Below the pieces are notes generated by a model, which searched no databases, was not told where the DNA came from, and saw only the letters and a program-made list of their open reading frames with translations. Below, piece after piece: positions 27,463-36,735 of a DNA stretch of 64,000 nucleotides. A program made the position numbers and the translations under genes. Position 1 is the first letter of the stretch, and each line of letters starts with the position of its first letter. The stretch comes from Salipaludibacillus daqingensis. GTDB taxonomy: Bacteria > Bacillota > Bacilli > Bacillales > Salisediminibacteriaceae. Location of the stretch: assembly GCF_029891575.1 (NCBI RefSeq), contig NZ_JARZHF010000008.1, forward strand, positions 62,001 through 126,000. The letters run 5' to 3'.

Positions 27463-27739
27463 GCTCCACTCCCTTTATGACAATGATACCCAAAACTTAT
27501 CCACAACTCAAAAATCTATAATTTCCTGGGATAATTACCCTACTAGCCAGGTTGCATCAATGTAGATCCATAAGCGAAGGGATCATAGACTTCTGATTAT
27601 GACAATTAAATCAATTTAATAGGTAATCCAAGCAAGTTGCTAACATGTATTTTACATTTTTTATAACATATAGTTTATTTAGTATTGTCCAAAAAGAGAA
27701 ATTTTCTTGATAAAAACTATTGACATAGTGCGGCTAAAC
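27463..27739. other. AT-rich intergenic stretch without a recognised gene
   Basis: No reading frame with a ribosome binding site is seen. One exact DnaA-box sequence TTATCCACA occurs at 27497-27505, alone. The rest is AT-rich without clear hairpins. Confidence 0.5.
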
Positions 27740-27770
27740 AAAAATAAAAACCCTTATCTACCAAGGGTTT
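27740..27770 (-). terminator. Terminator after tRNA-Arg
   Basis: On the minus strand AAACCCTT and AAGGGTTT pair around seven bases and run into TTATTTTTG, 15 bases after the CCA end of the tRNA. Confidence 0.85.
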
Positions 27771-27784
27771 GAACAAGTTTGTAT

Positions 27785-27861
27785 TGGCGACCCTGAGAGG
27801 ATTTGAACCTCCGACCTACTGCTTAGGAGGCAGTTGCTCTATCCTGCTGAGCTACAGGGTC
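27785..27861 (-). tRNA. tRNA-Arg (anticodon CCU)
   Basis: The minus strand folds as a cloverleaf of 77 bases. The acceptor GACCCTG pairs with CAGGGTC; the D arm contains AGCTCAGCAGGATAGAGC; anticodon stem ACTGC/GCAGT holds the loop CTCCTAA with anticodon CCU; T arm GGAGGTTCAAATCCTC follows; and CCA is encoded. It reads the AGG codon. Confidence 0.97.
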
Positions 27862-27889
27862 TTGTCGAAACGAATAACGTACCTTTCAT

Positions 27890-27917
27890 ATTATAAAGGA
27901 AATGCAACCATTTTCAA
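27890..27917 (-). promoter_or_regulatory. Promoter of tRNA-Arg
   Basis: On the minus strand TTGAAA (27917-27912), a 16-base spacer and TATAAT (27895-27890) precede the tRNA by about 28 bases. Confidence 0.75.
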
Positions 27918-28013
27918 AGGACAATTTACAATGAATCCATTCACCAACCCATTTTTACCCAATTTCTAACATAGCCTCTGCCTTAATTAAACTCCAAGAA
28001 ATGGATTTATTGT

Positions 28014-28046
28014 CGTTATCTTTTATGTTCATACTAAGAGATAACG
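28014..28046. repeat. Inverted repeat upstream of the FAD oxidoreductase
   Basis: CGTTATCT (28014-28021) and AGATAACG (28039-28046) are perfect inverted copies 17 bases apart, ending about 28 bases before the start codon at 28075. This could be an operator or a leader hairpin. Confidence 0.5.
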
Positions 28047-28074
28047 TATTCATCAAAGGAGCTGTCAGCCATAA

Positions 28075-29295
28075 ATGAACTTACAATCTGGAACGTACTA
28101 TTGGCCTACAACTATGCCTTCACCACCTTCTTATCAAACATTGAGTGAAGATGTCACTTGCGATGTATTAGTTATCGGTGGAGGTACATCTGGAGCACAA
28201 TGCGCCTATTATTTAGCAGACCGGAACCTCAATGTCGTCGTCGTGGAAAAAGGAACGATCGGTCATGGAAGTACCGCTACCAACACCGCACTTATTCAAT
28301 ATTCAGGTGAAAGAATGTTCACAGATCTCATTCATTCTTTCGGGGAAGAATATGTCGGACGTCACCTAGATTTATGCAGACAAGCGATTAATGAGATTGA
28401 AAATGCGCAAACCAAATGCCCTAGTCCATTCGAGTTTACAAGAAGGAACAGCCTCAATTTTGCCAGCTATGCTGAAGATGTGGAACGTCTCAAACAAGAA
28501 GCTATCCTGCTTAAAAAACACGGTTTCCCATTGGATTTATTTTCAGAAAAAGACATTGCAGAACGCTATCCATTTGAAAAGCGCGCAGCCATTTATTCTT
28601 ATGACGATGGAGAACTTAACCCGTTTAAATTCACTCACAGTCTGCTTGAGTATGCCGCTAAAAAAGGTATTCAAATTTTTGAAAATACCGAAGTTAATGG
28701 TATGGATTTCCAGAATAATCAAGTTCAGGTTAGAACGAAAACAGGTAACCTCATTCATGCAAAAAAAGTGATAATCGCTGCAGGTTATGAAGGAACGGAT
28801 ATTAAAAAAGAAAAAAACAGTGTGTTCGTCAGTACGTATACCGTGACTACGAAACCCGTTCAAGATTTTTCAACATGGTTTGAGCGGTCTTTGATCTGGG
28901 AGACAGCACGCCCCTATGTGTTCATTAGAACGACCGCTGATGATCGCGTCATCATTGGTGGTCTCGATGAAACGACGTTTTACCCTGAAGTCCGTGACAG
29001 TAAGCTGATTAACAAACGAGACCGATTGGTAAAAGAATTCAATAAACTATTCCCATCTATTCAAGTCGAACCGGACTACTATTCTGCCGCTTTCTATGGC
29101 GGTACACACGATGGCCTTCCGATTATAGGTGAGTACCCTGACTATCCAAACTGCTTCTTTCTCTTTGGCTTTGGCGATAACGGGACCGTTTATAGTATGA
29201 TTTTAGCTAAATTAATTGCTGACAAGCTCTCCGCTCAGCCTCATCCGGGGTTTGAATTATACGAGCAGTCAAGACCTGTCAAAGCACTTTCCTAA
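28075..29295 (+). CDS. FAD-dependent oxidoreductase, DAO (glycine oxidase/DadA) superfamily
   Basis: A 406-residue flavoenzyme with N-terminal dinucleotide motif VLVIGGGTSGAQCAYYLA followed by VVVVEKG, and HGSTATNTALI as the family's isoalloxazine-side loop. The C-terminal GGTHDGLPIIGEYP and FGFGDNGTVYS close the FAD site. Members oxidise amines or D-amino acids. There is no signal peptide. The ribosome binding site AAAGGAG is unusually far (about 13 bases) from the only ATG, so translation may be modest. It stands alone. Substrate unknown. Confidence 0.85.
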   Translation: MNLQSGTYYWPTTMPSPPSYQTLSEDVTCDVLVIGGGTSGAQCAYYLADRNLNVVVVEKGTIGHGSTATNTALIQYSGERMFTDLIHSFGEEYVGRHLDLCRQAINEIENAQTKCPSPFEFTRRNSLNFASYAEDVERLKQEAILLKKHGFPLDLFSEKDIAERYPFEKRAAIYSYDDGELNPFKFTHSLLEYAAKKGIQIFENTEVNGMDFQNNQVQVRTKTGNLIHAKKVIIAAGYEGTDIKKEKNSVFVSTYTVTTKPVQDFSTWFERSLIWETARPYVFIRTTADDRVIIGGLDETTFYPEVRDSKLINKRDRLVKEFNKLFPSIQVEPDYYSAAFYGGTHDGLPIIGEYPDYPNCFFLFGFGDNGTVYSMILAKLIADKLSAQPHPGFELYEQSRPVKALS

Positions 29296-29314
29296 AGAAA
29301 CCCCTTCTCTTTTC

Positions 29315-30166
29315 CTATTTTGCTTCAGAGCTTCGAGATTCATTGATTAAACTAGCCATTTCTCGAAGCTCTGACGTTAGTGCTTTCAATTCTTGAGTAA
29401 CGCCTAGCATTTCTTGTAATTTGGCATCTTGTTGATTCGTGTACTCTTGTGTTTCCTTTGTTTCTTCTTGCGCTGCGAGCATGCTCTTTTCCGTTTCTCC
29501 CATACTTAACGTAATTTTTCCAGTTGCTTCATCTGTTGTTGTTGCAAATTTGCGAATTTCATCTGCTACAACGCCGAAACTTTTGCCGTATTCACCAGCT
29601 CGTGCTGCCTCAATAGATGCATTAAATCCTAATATCGTCGTTTGCCGGGTTAATCCTTTTAAAAAGGAAGTGACTCCGACAATTTCCTTGAGTGCTTCGT
29701 TTGCATCTGTCATAGCGTCGTTTAACCTTTCGTTAACATCTGATAATCCTTTTGAACCGGTAGCAAGGTCTTCTGTATTTTTGACAATATGACTGACAGC
29801 TTGGTCTAGTGTTTCCGCCATTTCATGAATTCTCTCTTCGCGATCCGTTGATACACACATCGTTAAGCAACCAACGATTTTCTTTTCTTCAAAAACTGGA
29901 ATGCCTACAGCTACATATGGAATTTTATAAATACCTTTAGGTACATGCCTTACGACTCGTTGTCCCGTCTGAATAACACTGTCATTCATGCCACCTTTGC
30001 GAAATTTTTCGCCAACTTTCACTTCAATATCTAGTTTTTCTCCTGGCTCATAGGCTATGAAAGTTGTTAAATCTGTTAATGCTACGAAACAATCTTCCAC
30101 ATTTAAGTCACGAATCAACGGTGTAATCATTTGAAGCGAACGAAGGATACTGGAATTGCTCTGCAT
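29315..30166 (-). CDS. Soluble methyl-accepting chemotaxis-like protein (YfmS/HemAT-size)
   Basis: A cytoplasmic chemoreceptor of 283 residues with no transmembrane helix. An N-terminal sensory half (about 1-115, with PYVAVGIPVFEEKKIVGCLT) resembles PAS/cache-like folds. The short C-terminal signalling domain contains the receptor tip [20 protein letters not shown] and SFGVVADEIRKFA. It would signal to CheA/CheW without a transmembrane ligand domain. Similar short receptors in B. subtilis (YfmS) are cytoplasmic. It converges on the FAD oxidoreductase gene. Confidence 0.9.
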   Translation of the reverse strand: MQSNSSILRSLQMITPLIRDLNVEDCFVALTDLTTFIAYEPGEKLDIEVKVGEKFRKGGMNDSVIQTGQRVVRHVPKGIYKIPYVAVGIPVFEEKKIVGCLTMCVSTDREERIHEMAETLDQAVSHIVKNTEDLATGSKGLSDVNERLNDAMTDANEALKEIVGVTSFLKGLTRQTTILGFNASIEAARAGEYGKSFGVVADEIRKFATTTDEATGKITLSMGETEKSMLAAQEETKETQEYTNQQDAKLQEMLGVTQELKALTSELREMASLINESRSSEAK

Positions 30167-30379
30167 ACGATTTCCCCCTAACTAAATTTGAACGTTAGAA
30201 ACATCTCTATCATTTTTTGGATGACCCATGCGCAAAAAAGCTATACAAAAAAAGAGCAGACGCAAGCATGCATAAATACGCGTCACGTATTTAGGGTATA
30301 CTTGGTCTACTCCTGTCTCCGACCGACATATGAACTTAAGTTAATCATATAGCTATTTCATTACACTTTCAAGAAATAA

Positions 30380-31153
30380 TTACAATAGTCCCATGTGTTT
30401 TAACCCATGGACAATGCCGTCAGCGTCTACATCTTTTGTCACGAATCCTGCGACTGCTTTAATTTCAGGCAATGCGTTTCCCATTGCGACACTATTAGGC
30501 GTGAATTGAAGCATCTCTATATCATTTGGTCCATCACCAAAAACATAGACATCTTCTTTTTTCATAGCCAGTTCGTTCATCACTGCTTCAATTCCAATTG
30601 CTTTAGAGCCACCAGATGGAAGAACATCCGTAGAAAATTCGTGCCATCGGATAAAATCAAAGGAAGGAAATGCTTTTTCATATGGTGCTTGTTCTTCTTT
30701 CGTACAAAACAATAGCGACTGATAGATATTTCTTCCTTCAAGATAAGAAGGGTCATAAGCAGGGTGATCAAACTTCAACGATCCAATGCTCGTTTCAATG
30801 CGGGGATGATAAGGTATATTTGCTTTCATGTCTTTTTCGTCCATGTATACAATCGGATGATCATGACTAATTGCCGTTTCCGTCAGCCGAATCAATTCTT
30901 GTTTATCAAGAGCATTTTTTACGATTGGTTTGTTGTCTTTAACTACATATTGTCCGTTAAAACTAATATATGTAGACACTCCTAACCTCTCACGAAGTTT
31001 TTCAAACATGAAGGGTGCTCTTCCCGTTGCAATTGCAACATAATGTCCTTTTTGTTTTAATGTGGCAATGGCCTCTTCCGTTGATGCCGGTAACTTTTTA
31101 TCATGATCTAACAATGTTCCATCAATATCGAAAAAAATCAATTTTCTACTCAT
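30380..31153 (-). CDS. HAD-superfamily Cof-type phosphatase
   Basis: A 257-residue hydrolase with HAD motif I FFDIDGTLLD near the start, motif II AIATGRAPF, and motifs III/IV DVYVFGDGPNDIEML followed by VAMGNA. The type C2 cap sits in the middle. Family members dephosphorylate sugar phosphates, flavin or PLP-type metabolites with Mg2+. The frame can be read from 31177, but AAAGGTGATC stands seven bases before ATG 31153, which fits the family start (MSRKLIFFDIDG). Confidence 0.9.
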   Translation of the reverse strand: MSRKLIFFDIDGTLLDHDKKLPASTEEAIATLKQKGHYVAIATGRAPFMFEKLRERLGVSTYISFNGQYVVKDNKPIVKNALDKQELIRLTETAISHDHPIVYMDEKDMKANIPYHPRIETSIGSLKFDHPAYDPSYLEGRNIYQSLLFCTKEEQAPYEKAFPSFDFIRWHEFSTDVLPSGGSKAIGIEAVMNELAMKKEDVYVFGDGPNDIEMLQFTPNSVAMGNALPEIKAVAGFVTKDVDADGIVHGLKHMGLL

Positions 31154-31266
31154 ATTCTGATCACCTTTCATTCTCATGTTCGTTCAATTATTCGTCCTTT
31201 TTCCATTCACAATGACTCTATTATACGTGAATTGCGTCACATTCGCCATTATATGTGGCAAAACCA

Positions 31267-31294
31267 TTGTAGATTTTCTTTCAACTGTTATAAT
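31267..31294 (+). promoter_or_regulatory. Promoter of metA
   Basis: TTGTAG (31267-31272), 16 bases, and TATAAT (31289-31294) preceded by TG. A small hairpin TTCGC/GCGAA (31319-31336) follows before the GGAGG. No SAM riboswitch or T-box is seen. Confidence 0.7.
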
Positions 31295-31347
31295 AATGTT
31301 TATTAAAAATTCTAAACGTTCGCACTTTAAAGCGAAGGAGGTTCATT

Positions 31348-32262
31348 ATGCCGATAAATATACCAAAACGATTGCCTGCAAGACAAGTACTGGAAAAAGA
31401 AAATATTTTCATCATGGAAGATGAACGGGCGGACACCCAAGATATTCGACCTTTGAATATCGTTATCTTAAACTTGATGCCAGATAAGCAGAAGACAGAA
31501 GCGCATTTACTGCGACTTTTAGGGAATACACCGCTTCAATTAAACATTACGTTTTTGAAAACGGTCACGTACGAATCGAAAAATACGAGCAAGTCTCATA
31601 TGGAAGATTTCTATACAGACTTTGCTAGTATTCGTCATCGAAAATTTGATGGGATGATCGTTACAGGTGCACCAATTGAGCATTTCCAGTTTGAAGAAGT
31701 GCAATATTGGGAAGAGATGTCTAACATAATGGATTGGGCAGAAGATAACGTCACCTCCATCATGCACATATGTTGGGGAGCTCAAGCCGCATTATATCAC
31801 CATTATGGTATTGACAAATTTCCGTTAAAAGAAAAATGCTCTGGCATTTTCCGTCATCGCATTTTTAACGGACAGGGTAAAATTGAACTTCTTAGAGGGT
31901 TCGATGATGAATTTATCGCCCCTCATTCTCGCTATACAAATATATCTGAAGAAGAGCTTCATAACCACAAGGACTTACAGCTATTAGCAACATCGAAAGA
32001 AGCTGGTCCATTCTTGATGATGTCGAAAGACGGAAAACACATCATGGCAACAGGACACTTGGAATATGACACAGTCACACTGAAAGAAGAGTATGAGCGA
32101 GATTTAGACCGGGGGTTAAGTGTACGAATTCCTGCACACTACTTCCCGAATAATGATCCGAATGAGCAACCGATGAACCGTTGGCGTTCCCACGCTCACC
32201 TTCTTTTTTCAAATTGGCTCAATTATTACGTTTATCAACAAACGCCATTTGAATGGACTTAA
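31348..32262 (+). CDS. metA: Homoserine O-acetyltransferase (MetA family)
   Basis: Acylates homoserine in methionine synthesis. The 304-residue protein has catalytic Cys142 in [15 protein letters not shown] and the His-Glu pair in ATGHLEYD. Position 111 is Glu (GAPIEHF); in this family Glu at 111 marks acetyl-CoA users and Gly marks succinyl-CoA users, so acetyltransferase activity is predicted. GAAGGAGG lies eight bases before the ATG. Together with hom in this window it gives the methionine branch from homoserine. Confidence 0.95.
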   Translation: MPINIPKRLPARQVLEKENIFIMEDERADTQDIRPLNIVILNLMPDKQKTEAHLLRLLGNTPLQLNITFLKTVTYESKNTSKSHMEDFYTDFASIRHRKFDGMIVTGAPIEHFQFEEVQYWEEMSNIMDWAEDNVTSIMHICWGAQAALYHHYGIDKFPLKEKCSGIFRHRIFNGQGKIELLRGFDDEFIAPHSRYTNISEEELHNHKDLQLLATSKEAGPFLMMSKDGKHIMATGHLEYDTVTLKEEYERDLDRGLSVRIPAHYFPNNDPNEQPMNRWRSHAHLLFSNWLNYYVYQQTPFEWT

Positions 32263-32359
32263 TGATTGGTTACTAAGAGCTCTAAAAGAGGTTTATTCAA
32301 TTGTGGGAACGATACACGTCATCCTGATCATTCAATACCATCTTAGATAGGAGATCACC

Positions 32360-33820
32360 ATGACGAAACGAAACCACACGATGATGCAGTTCTTTGAATG
32401 GCATCTTGCAAACGACGGGGACCATTGGAATCAGCTTGAAAACCTTGCACCTGAGCTTAAGAAACACGGAATTGATTCGGTTTGGATTCCACCTGCAACA
32501 AAAGGGATTACCCAAGCAGATAACGGTTATGGCATTTATGATGGCTATGACTTAGGTGAATTTGACCAAAAAGGAACTGTGCGAACGAAATATGGTACGA
32601 AAAATGAATTACTAAAAGGCATTGAAGCTTGTCACAATCAAGACATTCAAGTTTATGCTGATGTGGTCATGAATCATAAAGCAGGTGCTGATGAAACAGA
32701 AATGTTTCATGTTATAGAAGTCCATCCAGAAGACCGTCATGAAGAAATTTCTGAACCTTTTGAAATTGAAGGTTGGACGAAGTTCGATTTTCCAGGACGA
32801 GACGGAAAACATTCCTCTTTCCAATGGGACTTTAATCATTTTAATGGAACTGATTATGATCATTCGAAAGGTGAAAATGGCATATACCGTATTTTAGGCG
32901 AGCATAAACGTTGGAACGAACACGTCGATGATGAATTTGGTAACTATGACTACTTGATGTTTGCTAATATTGACTACTATCACCCTGAAGTTCGTGATGA
33001 AATGATGTACTGGGGTAAATGGTTTGCAAAAACAACATCTTGTAACGGTTATCGCCTAGATGCGATTAAGCATATTAATCATGATTTTATTGCTGATTTT
33101 GCGAAAGAAATACGCGAAGAATTCGGTGACGACTTTTATTTAGTCGGTGAATTTTGGAATCCTGACTTAGAGTCTTGTCAGAACTTCTTAGACTTCGTTG
33201 ATTTTCAGATTGATTTATTTGACGTGCCACTTCACTATCATTTACACGTCGCTTCCCAATCTGGAAGAGAATATGATTTGAGCAGCATTTTTGATCGAAC
33301 CATTGTATCTCACCACCCATCGAATGCTGTCACGTTTGTGGACAACCATGATTCTCAACCGCATGAGGCGTTGGAGTCTTGGGTAGAAGACTGGTTCAAA
33401 CCGCTCGCCTATGCCCTTATTTTACTTCGACAAGATGGTTTACCTTGTGTCTTCTATGGGGATTATATTGGAATCAACGGTGACAATCCGATCCCTGGAA
33501 AAAAAGCGTTGATTGATCCTTTATTAGATGCTCGTTATCATCACGCATACGGAGAACAACATGACTACTTAGATCACCCTAATACAATTGGTTGGGTTCG
33601 TCTCGGTGAAGTGGACATCCCCCACTCCGGCTGTGCTGTCGTTATTACGAACGGTGACGATGGTGATAAACGAATGTTCGTAGGTGTTCATCGTGCTGGT
33701 GAAACGTGGACCGATGTGATGAAAAACATTACAGAAGAGATTTTAATTGATGAAGAAGGCTACGGACTTTTCCCAGTAAAAAGTGAATCTGTTTCCGTAT
33801 ATGTTTCTACTGAAAAATAA
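32360..33820 (+). CDS. Cytoplasmic alpha-amylase (GH13, subfamily 5 type)
   Basis: A 486-residue GH13 enzyme without signal peptide, starting NHTMMQFFEWH like other intracellular bacterial amylases. The conserved regions are DVVMNHKAGAD, GYRLDAIKHI (nucleophile Asp234), LVGEFWNPD (acid Glu264) and FVDNHDSQPHE (Asp331). It hydrolyses alpha-1,4-glucans, probably glycogen or imported maltodextrins. It has its own terminator and stands alone after metA with a 97-base gap. Confidence 0.94.
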   Translation: MTKRNHTMMQFFEWHLANDGDHWNQLENLAPELKKHGIDSVWIPPATKGITQADNGYGIYDGYDLGEFDQKGTVRTKYGTKNELLKGIEACHNQDIQVYADVVMNHKAGADETEMFHVIEVHPEDRHEEISEPFEIEGWTKFDFPGRDGKHSSFQWDFNHFNGTDYDHSKGENGIYRILGEHKRWNEHVDDEFGNYDYLMFANIDYYHPEVRDEMMYWGKWFAKTTSCNGYRLDAIKHINHDFIADFAKEIREEFGDDFYLVGEFWNPDLESCQNFLDFVDFQIDLFDVPLHYHLHVASQSGREYDLSSIFDRTIVSHHPSNAVTFVDNHDSQPHEALESWVEDWFKPLAYALILLRQDGLPCVFYGDYIGINGDNPIPGKKALIDPLLDARYHHAYGEQHDYLDHPNTIGWVRLGEVDIPHSGCAVVITNGDDGDKRMFVGVHRAGETWTDVMKNITEEILIDEEGYGLFPVKSESVSVYVSTEK

Positions 33821-33837
33821 AAGTTAGGAATTTAGCG

Positions 33838-33878
33838 AGCTGTGAAGGAATAAAGCCCATCCCTTCACAGCTTTTTTT
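33838..33878 (+). terminator. Terminator after the amylase gene
   Basis: AGCTGTGAAGG and CCTTCACAGCT form a perfect 11-pair stem followed by TTTTTTT. Confidence 0.92.
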
Positions 33879-34032
33879 AGTTGGCGGAATGCTGGAACGA
33901 AGTGGATTTATTTGGTTATTGTATTTGCTTGTTTGCTTTTTAAGAGCGGCATCTAGACTTAATCAAGGTTTTCGGTTCACGAAATTTATCGCAATTTGTT
34001 ATGTGCACAAACGCTCCTCCTCCTCATCTAAA

Positions 34033-34075
34033 TAAAAAAAAGATTATCCTCCCTTTTTCGTTAGGGGGATAATCT
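34033..34075 (-). terminator. Terminator after the aspartokinase gene
   Basis: On the minus strand AGATTATCCCCCT pairs with AGGGAGGATAATCT, followed by a run of T. Confidence 0.9.
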
Positions 34076-34082
34076 CATTCAT

Positions 34083-35444
34083 TTAATGTTTGACTGGTGT
34101 GAAATAAGCATGATACAAACTTTGCACTGCTAAATCTGCGTGACCTGCATCGACCCCAAACATCATGCTCACTTCCGATGACCCTTGGTTAATCATTTTA
34201 ATATTCACGCCTGCCTCAGATAACGCCGTTGTGGCTCTTGAAGCAACACCTACCGTCCTAGCCATTCCTTCACCAACAACCATTACCATCGCCAAGTCTC
34301 GTTCCACGTGGACATCTTCTACTAATAATTCTGTACGAATCTTGTTTAAGACGCGCTCTTCAATCCCATTGTGTAAGTGATGCGAACGAAGGATGACAGA
34401 CATATTATCGATTCCAGAAGGGGTATGTTCGAAGGAAATTCCCTCTTCCTCAAGAATTTCTAATAGACGTCGACCAAAACCTACTTCGCGGTTCATCAAA
34501 TATTTCGTAATATTTATGCTGCAAAACCCTTTGTCACTCGCAATTCCCACAACAGGCATCCCCTCTGGTACACGATCAGCAACGATTTTTGTGCCAGGTG
34601 ATTCCGGTTTATTCGTATTTTTGATACGGACTGGAATTTTCTTCGTAACAACAGGTTGCAACGCTTCATCATGAAACACAGAGAAGCCTGAGTAAGCTAA
34701 CTCACGCATTTCTCGATACGTAATTTCTTTCATTTTATTCGGATCTTTTACTAGATTTGGATTTACACTATAAATCGAATTCACATCGGTGAAATTTTCA
34801 TAGATGTCAGCATCGACGCCTGCAGCGACAATCGATCCAGTAATATCTGATCCACCACGAGGAAAAGTAACGATATTCCCAACTTTAGAGTAGCCAAAGA
34901 AACCTGGAATGACCAAGATTCCCGTTCGATCTCGTAATTTAGCTATCTCATTATATGCCTCTGGAAGTATTCGCGCATTTCCTGGCTGATCCGTGACAAT
35001 AATTCCCGCTTCTTGTGGAGAGACATAATGAGCCTCTTCACCAAGCTTTGTGAAAAAGGCAGCCACCAATTTCGCATTTTGGTTTTCTCCACTTGCTTTT
35101 AACGCATCATATAAACGTTCCTCATCTTCACGGTATGTTGATATTAACGAAAGGAGGTGTTCCTCAATTTCCGTTAAGAGAGCTTCACCTAATTCTAGTT
35201 CTTCAATAATATCAGCAAAGCGCATAAGGACTTGGTGAAGAGCCTCACGTTCATTACCACCAGAATAAACTGCCTCTGCAAGTGATATGAGCAAGTCTGT
35301 CGTTTTAATATCCTCATCCGACCGTTTTCCTGGAGCTGATACGACAACAATGCGTCGCTCCTTATCGGCAAAGACAATGTTAGCTACTTTTTTAAACTGG
35401 GTTCCATTTGCTAGCGAGCTTCCGCCAAACTTGACCACTTTCAT
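34083..35444 (-). CDS. yclM: Aspartokinase III type (YclM/ThrD)
   Basis: Phosphorylates aspartate in the first step of lysine, threonine and methionine synthesis. This 453-residue monofunctional enzyme has the N-terminal KFGGSSLANG ATP motif, RGGSDITGS, the DIYENFTDVNSIYSVNP substrate region, and two C-terminal ACT domains around GFCSINITKYLMNREVGFGR and INQGSSEVSMMFGVD. It is closest to B. subtilis YclM, the threonine-pathway isozyme. No lysine riboswitch precedes it. It lies 7 kb from hom-thrCB and is separately transcribed. Confidence 0.94.
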   Translation of the reverse strand: MKVVKFGGSSLANGTQFKKVANIVFADKERRIVVVSAPGKRSDEDIKTTDLLISLAEAVYSGGNEREALHQVLMRFADIIEELELGEALLTEIEEHLLSLISTYREDEERLYDALKASGENQNAKLVAAFFTKLGEEAHYVSPQEAGIIVTDQPGNARILPEAYNEIAKLRDRTGILVIPGFFGYSKVGNIVTFPRGGSDITGSIVAAGVDADIYENFTDVNSIYSVNPNLVKDPNKMKEITYREMRELAYSGFSVFHDEALQPVVTKKIPVRIKNTNKPESPGTKIVADRVPEGMPVVGIASDKGFCSINITKYLMNREVGFGRRLLEILEEEGISFEHTPSGIDNMSVILRSHHLHNGIEERVLNKIRTELLVEDVHVERDLAMVMVVGEGMARTVGVASRATTALSEAGVNIKMINQGSSEVSMMFGVDAGHADLAVQSLYHAYFTPVKH

Positions 35445-35523
35445 CTTCCCAAAACTCCTTCTTTACATCGGTATTGTCCTCTAGAAAAACACAAATGTTT
35501 TTCATAGGTAGAAATGTAAAACA

Positions 35524-35552
35524 AGTATACTAGAATCGTACGTTATCGGCAA
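35524..35552 (-). promoter_or_regulatory. Promoter of the aspartokinase gene
   Basis: On the minus strand TTGCCG, 17 bases, then TATACT, about 80 bases before the start codon. The short leader has no recognisable riboswitch. Confidence 0.65.
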
Positions 35553-35604
35553 TAGAATCGCTATGAAAAAATGTAAAAAGAGAAAATTTACCGTTCAAAA
35601 AGCT

Positions 35605-35636
35605 AAAAAAGAATGTTGCCTTTTTTCAAGACAACA
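35605..35636 (-). terminator. Terminator of the oxidoreductase/isomerase genes
   Basis: On the minus strand TGTTGTC and GGCAACA pair (one T-G) around nine bases and run into TTCTTTTTT, just after the stop codon at 35647. Confidence 0.8.
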
Positions 35637-35646
35637 CCCTTGTTGA

Positions 35647-36717
35647 TTATTTAACGCTAACTTTCTTTTCAAAGGCGACAACTTGTCCTTTTGCGTCCGA
35701 CTCAAATGCCGCTTCAAGGAGACGCATGACCCGAAGTACCTCTTCATTTTTCACAAGAACTTCTGTGTTTCCATTGATCGTATCTTTTACATTCAAGTAG
35801 AAGTCGCTAATATCTGAATCGATTCGTGGCAAGGGGAGGTGCTTGACCGTCCCGTCATCGTAGCGAGGAGCCATCGTTTTCGTCAAACCAGCTCCAGCCG
35901 TAATAGGCTTTGCATCCTTTTGTTCATGTGTCTCCAAATGAACGACTTCCCCTTTCATCGACCAATCATGAATAACAGCAGAACCTTCCGTTCCGTTCAC
36001 GTACCAAAGAGGAAGGTTGATATAATTATACGTTCCAACTTCAAGAAATGCCGTCTTTCCGCTTTCAAACGTCAGCGTTAATTTAAATCCGTCATCCACT
36101 TCATGGTTTCGCACATGATTAAACGTGCAATGAACATCATGAACCTTCTCATTAAACATTAATAGAACGCGGTCAACGAGATGCACGCCCCAATCAAGAA
36201 GCATTCCGCCACCATATTCTTTTTCCTGACGCCAGTCCCCAGGAATGCCACGAGAACCATGAACACGACATTCCACATTAAAAATATCACCAATCGCTTT
36301 TTCATCGTAGAGTTTCTTAATGACTAAGTAATCTTCGTCCCAGCGACGGTTTTGGTTCACAACAAACAACTGCCCTGTTTCTTTTTCCACTTTGATAATT
36401 TCTTCCATCTCTTTGCTGTTCATCGTTGCAGGTTTTTCGCAAATAACGTTCTTCCCTGCTCGCATTGCTTTTACTGCGATTTCTTTATGAATTTGATTCG
36501 GCGTAGCAATGAGCACCACATCTACCGCTTCATCTTCTAATACATTTTCTAATTCTGGATAAACATGAAGGTCTTTTGTTCGAGCTAACTCTTCTTGTGA
36601 TTTACGTATATCGTGAATCCCAACTACTTTAAAACTATCCATCTCCATTAAATGATCAACGTGATGACCACCCATGCCTCCAAAACCAACGACAGCAACG
36701 TTACATTTTTGTGTCAT
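35647..36717 (-). CDS. Gfo/Idh/MocA family oxidoreductase
   Basis: A 356-residue NAD(P)-dependent dehydrogenase with VAVVGFGGMGGHHVDHL as the Rossmann motif, VICEKPATM as the family signature, and GGGMLLDWGVHLVDR in the catalytic half. It is 18 bases downstream of a sugar isomerase gene and likely co-transcribed. Pairs of this kind act in catabolism of inositols or unusual sugars through keto intermediates. The specific substrate cannot be told. Confidence 0.9.
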   Translation of the reverse strand: MTQKCNVAVVGFGGMGGHHVDHLMEMDSFKVVGIHDIRKSQEELARTKDLHVYPELENVLEDEAVDVVLIATPNQIHKEIAVKAMRAGKNVICEKPATMNSKEMEEIIKVEKETGQLFVVNQNRRWDEDYLVIKKLYDEKAIGDIFNVECRVHGSRGIPGDWRQEKEYGGGMLLDWGVHLVDRVLLMFNEKVHDVHCTFNHVRNHEVDDGFKLTLTFESGKTAFLEVGTYNYINLPLWYVNGTEGSAVIHDWSMKGEVVHLETHEQKDAKPITAGAGLTKTMAPRYDDGTVKHLPLPRIDSDISDFYLNVKDTINGNTEVLVKNEEVLRVMRLLEAAFESDAKGQVVAFEKKVSVK

Positions 36718-36735
36718 AGTTTTCCGTCCTTTCTA

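Noticed and set aside
27497-27505. DnaA box TTATCCACA as sign of a replication or DnaA-titration locus
   Set aside because: It is a single copy with no cluster, no AT-rich unwinding element pattern and no dnaA or dnaN nearby.
27769-27969. Plus-strand ORF of 66 codons
   Set aside because: It runs through the tRNA-Arg gene on the other strand and has no credible ribosome binding site.
31178-31347. SAM riboswitch or T-box upstream of metA
   Set aside because: The leader is too short and shows no SAM aptamer or T-box motif; only a promoter and a small hairpin are seen.
35445-35646. Lysine riboswitch upstream of the aspartokinase gene
   Set aside because: The leader after the putative promoter is only about 80 bases long and has none of the conserved lysine-aptamer sequence.
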